This document shows, piece after piece, positions 5,577-6,026 of a stretch of 6,026 bases of DNA (positions within the stretch are counted from its first letter, which is position 1; each line of letters opens with the position of its first letter). The notes below the pieces were generated by a model, which was not told the DNA's origin, searched no databases, and saw only the letters and a program-made list of their open reading frames with translations. The translations under genes and the position numbers were made by a program. The DNA is taken from the NCBI GenBank assembly GCA_937925775.1, contig CALAMM010000067.1, positions 1 to 6,026 on the forward strand. The letters run 5' to 3'. The stretch comes from an uncultured Fimbriimonadales bacterium. GTDB lineage: Bacteria > Armatimonadota > Fimbriimonadia > Fimbriimonadales > GBS-DC.

Positions 5577-6026
5577 TACGACGCCACTTGTGGCGTCGTA
5601 GCGTCGGCGTCCTCGCCGACGAAGCCGCACCAGTGTAGCGTAGGCGTCCCCGCCGACGAAGCGTGCTTGGACAGGCGTGTCCAAGCCACGCGGGCACGGG
5701 TGCGACGCCTTTCTTGGCGTCGCCACAACGCCGATAAAACCCGCGACGACAGGAATGTCGTCGCACCCGTTTTGGCGTCGTAAAGCGTTCTCGCCGAAGC
5801 ACCATGCTTGGACAAGAATGTCCAAGCCACGCAAGCACGGGTGCGACGCCTTTCTTGGCGTCGCAACACCGCCGTCCCGCCGATAAAACCTGCGACGACA
5901 AGAATGTCGTCGCACCCGTTTGGGCGTCGTAAAGCGTTCTCGCCGAAGCACCGTGCTTGGACAAGAATGTCCAAGCCACAAGCGTAGCGTCGGCGTCCCC
6001 GCCGACGAGAACTGCTTGGACAAGAA
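5577..6026. repeat. Array of REP-like short palindromes, continuing past the window
   Basis: At least eleven hairpin-capable modules plus one cut by the edge fill this stretch. Most have 9-nt arms and a 4-nt centre. Group A (GCTTGGACA facing TGTCCAAGC): 5665-5686, 5806-5827, 5955-5976 and a partial at 6014-6026. Group B (ACGACGCCA facing TGGCGTCGT, arms extendable to 10): 5577-5600. Group C (GCGACGCC facing GGCGTCGC): 5702-5723 and 5843-5864. Group D (GCGACGACA facing TGTCGTCGC): 5743-5764 and 5892-5913. Group E (CGTCGGCG facing CGCCGACG, 8-bp arms, one copy with a mismatch): 5602-5621, 5639-5658 and 5988-6007, each with GTAG at its 5' foot. Open reading frames here are by-products of the repeats. 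No transposase is encoded nearby. Confidence 0.9.
5665..5954. repeat. Two tandem higher-order repeat units (141 and 149 bp)
   Basis: Unit 1 (5665-5805) and unit 2 (5806-5954) carry the same module order A, C, D followed by a degenerate E-like block (around 5774-5803 and 5923-5952). The A-to-C spacing is 37 bp and the D-to-next-A spacing 63 bp in both. Unit 2 differs mainly by about 8 extra bases between C and D and by a few substitutions, several of them in hairpin loops (for example GGCG to AGAA in A, GGAA to AGAA in D). A third unit begins with A at 5955 but switches to an E module. Confidence 0.85.

Noticed and set aside
5577..6026. CRISPR array
   Set aside because: The repeats are several different palindromes at uneven spacing, the intervening sequences are themselves repeated between units, and no cas gene is present.

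Overview
The window most likely comes from a GC-rich, Gram-negative-type bacterium of the Armatimonadota (Armatimonadetes) or a close relative. This rests mainly on the prepilin-like protein at 4733-5422, whose N-terminus (GFTLIELLVVIAIIAILAAI followed by LFPVFAQARE) and C-terminal H-X9-DG motif are the form seen in large numbers in that phylum and in Planctomycetes. This is recognition of family style, not a database match. No rRNA, tRNA, CRISPR array, integrase or transposase gene is visible.

Layout, left to right. (1) Positions 1-134, minus strand: the first 44 codons of nuoH, a membrane subunit of respiratory complex I, cut by the window edge. (2) 135-366: a divergent intergenic region with a minus-strand TATAAT. 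(3) 367-1341, plus: an exported or membrane-anchored, probably beta-propeller protein of unknown function. (4) 1338-2222, minus: a seven-TPR protein converging on the previous gene, with stop codons overlapping. (5) 2223-2371: a divergent intergenic region carrying the TPR gene's TATAAT and a pair of facing REP-like palindromes. (6) 2372-3058, plus: a T7-lysozyme-type N-acetylmuramoyl-L-alanine amidase without a signal peptide. (7) 3070-4701, plus: a polytopic glycosyltransferase of the GT39/PMT type, 11 nt downstream and probably co-transcribed. (8) 4733-5422, minus: the prepilin-like H-X9-DG protein. (9) 5423-5576: its upstream region. (10) 5577-6026: a dense array of about a dozen short palindromes, partly in two tandem units of 141 and 149 bp, running off the window.

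The genes form no single pathway. The amidase and glycosyltransferase may both serve the cell envelope, and the prepilin and the propeller protein are also exported or membrane-anchored; nuoH and the TPR gene are unrelated housekeeping or scaffold genes.

Two sequence-level signals stand out. First, the palindromes in the array and the pair before the amidase share one design: 8-9 bp arms around a 4-nt loop, often with GTAG at the 5' foot. Different copies carry different but self-complementary arms, so this looks like a REP/BIME-type repeat family. Second, all three minus-strand genes have a perfect TATAAT only 6, 7 or 11 nt before the start codon and no Shine-Dalgarno sequence, which points to leaderless or nearly leaderless mRNAs.
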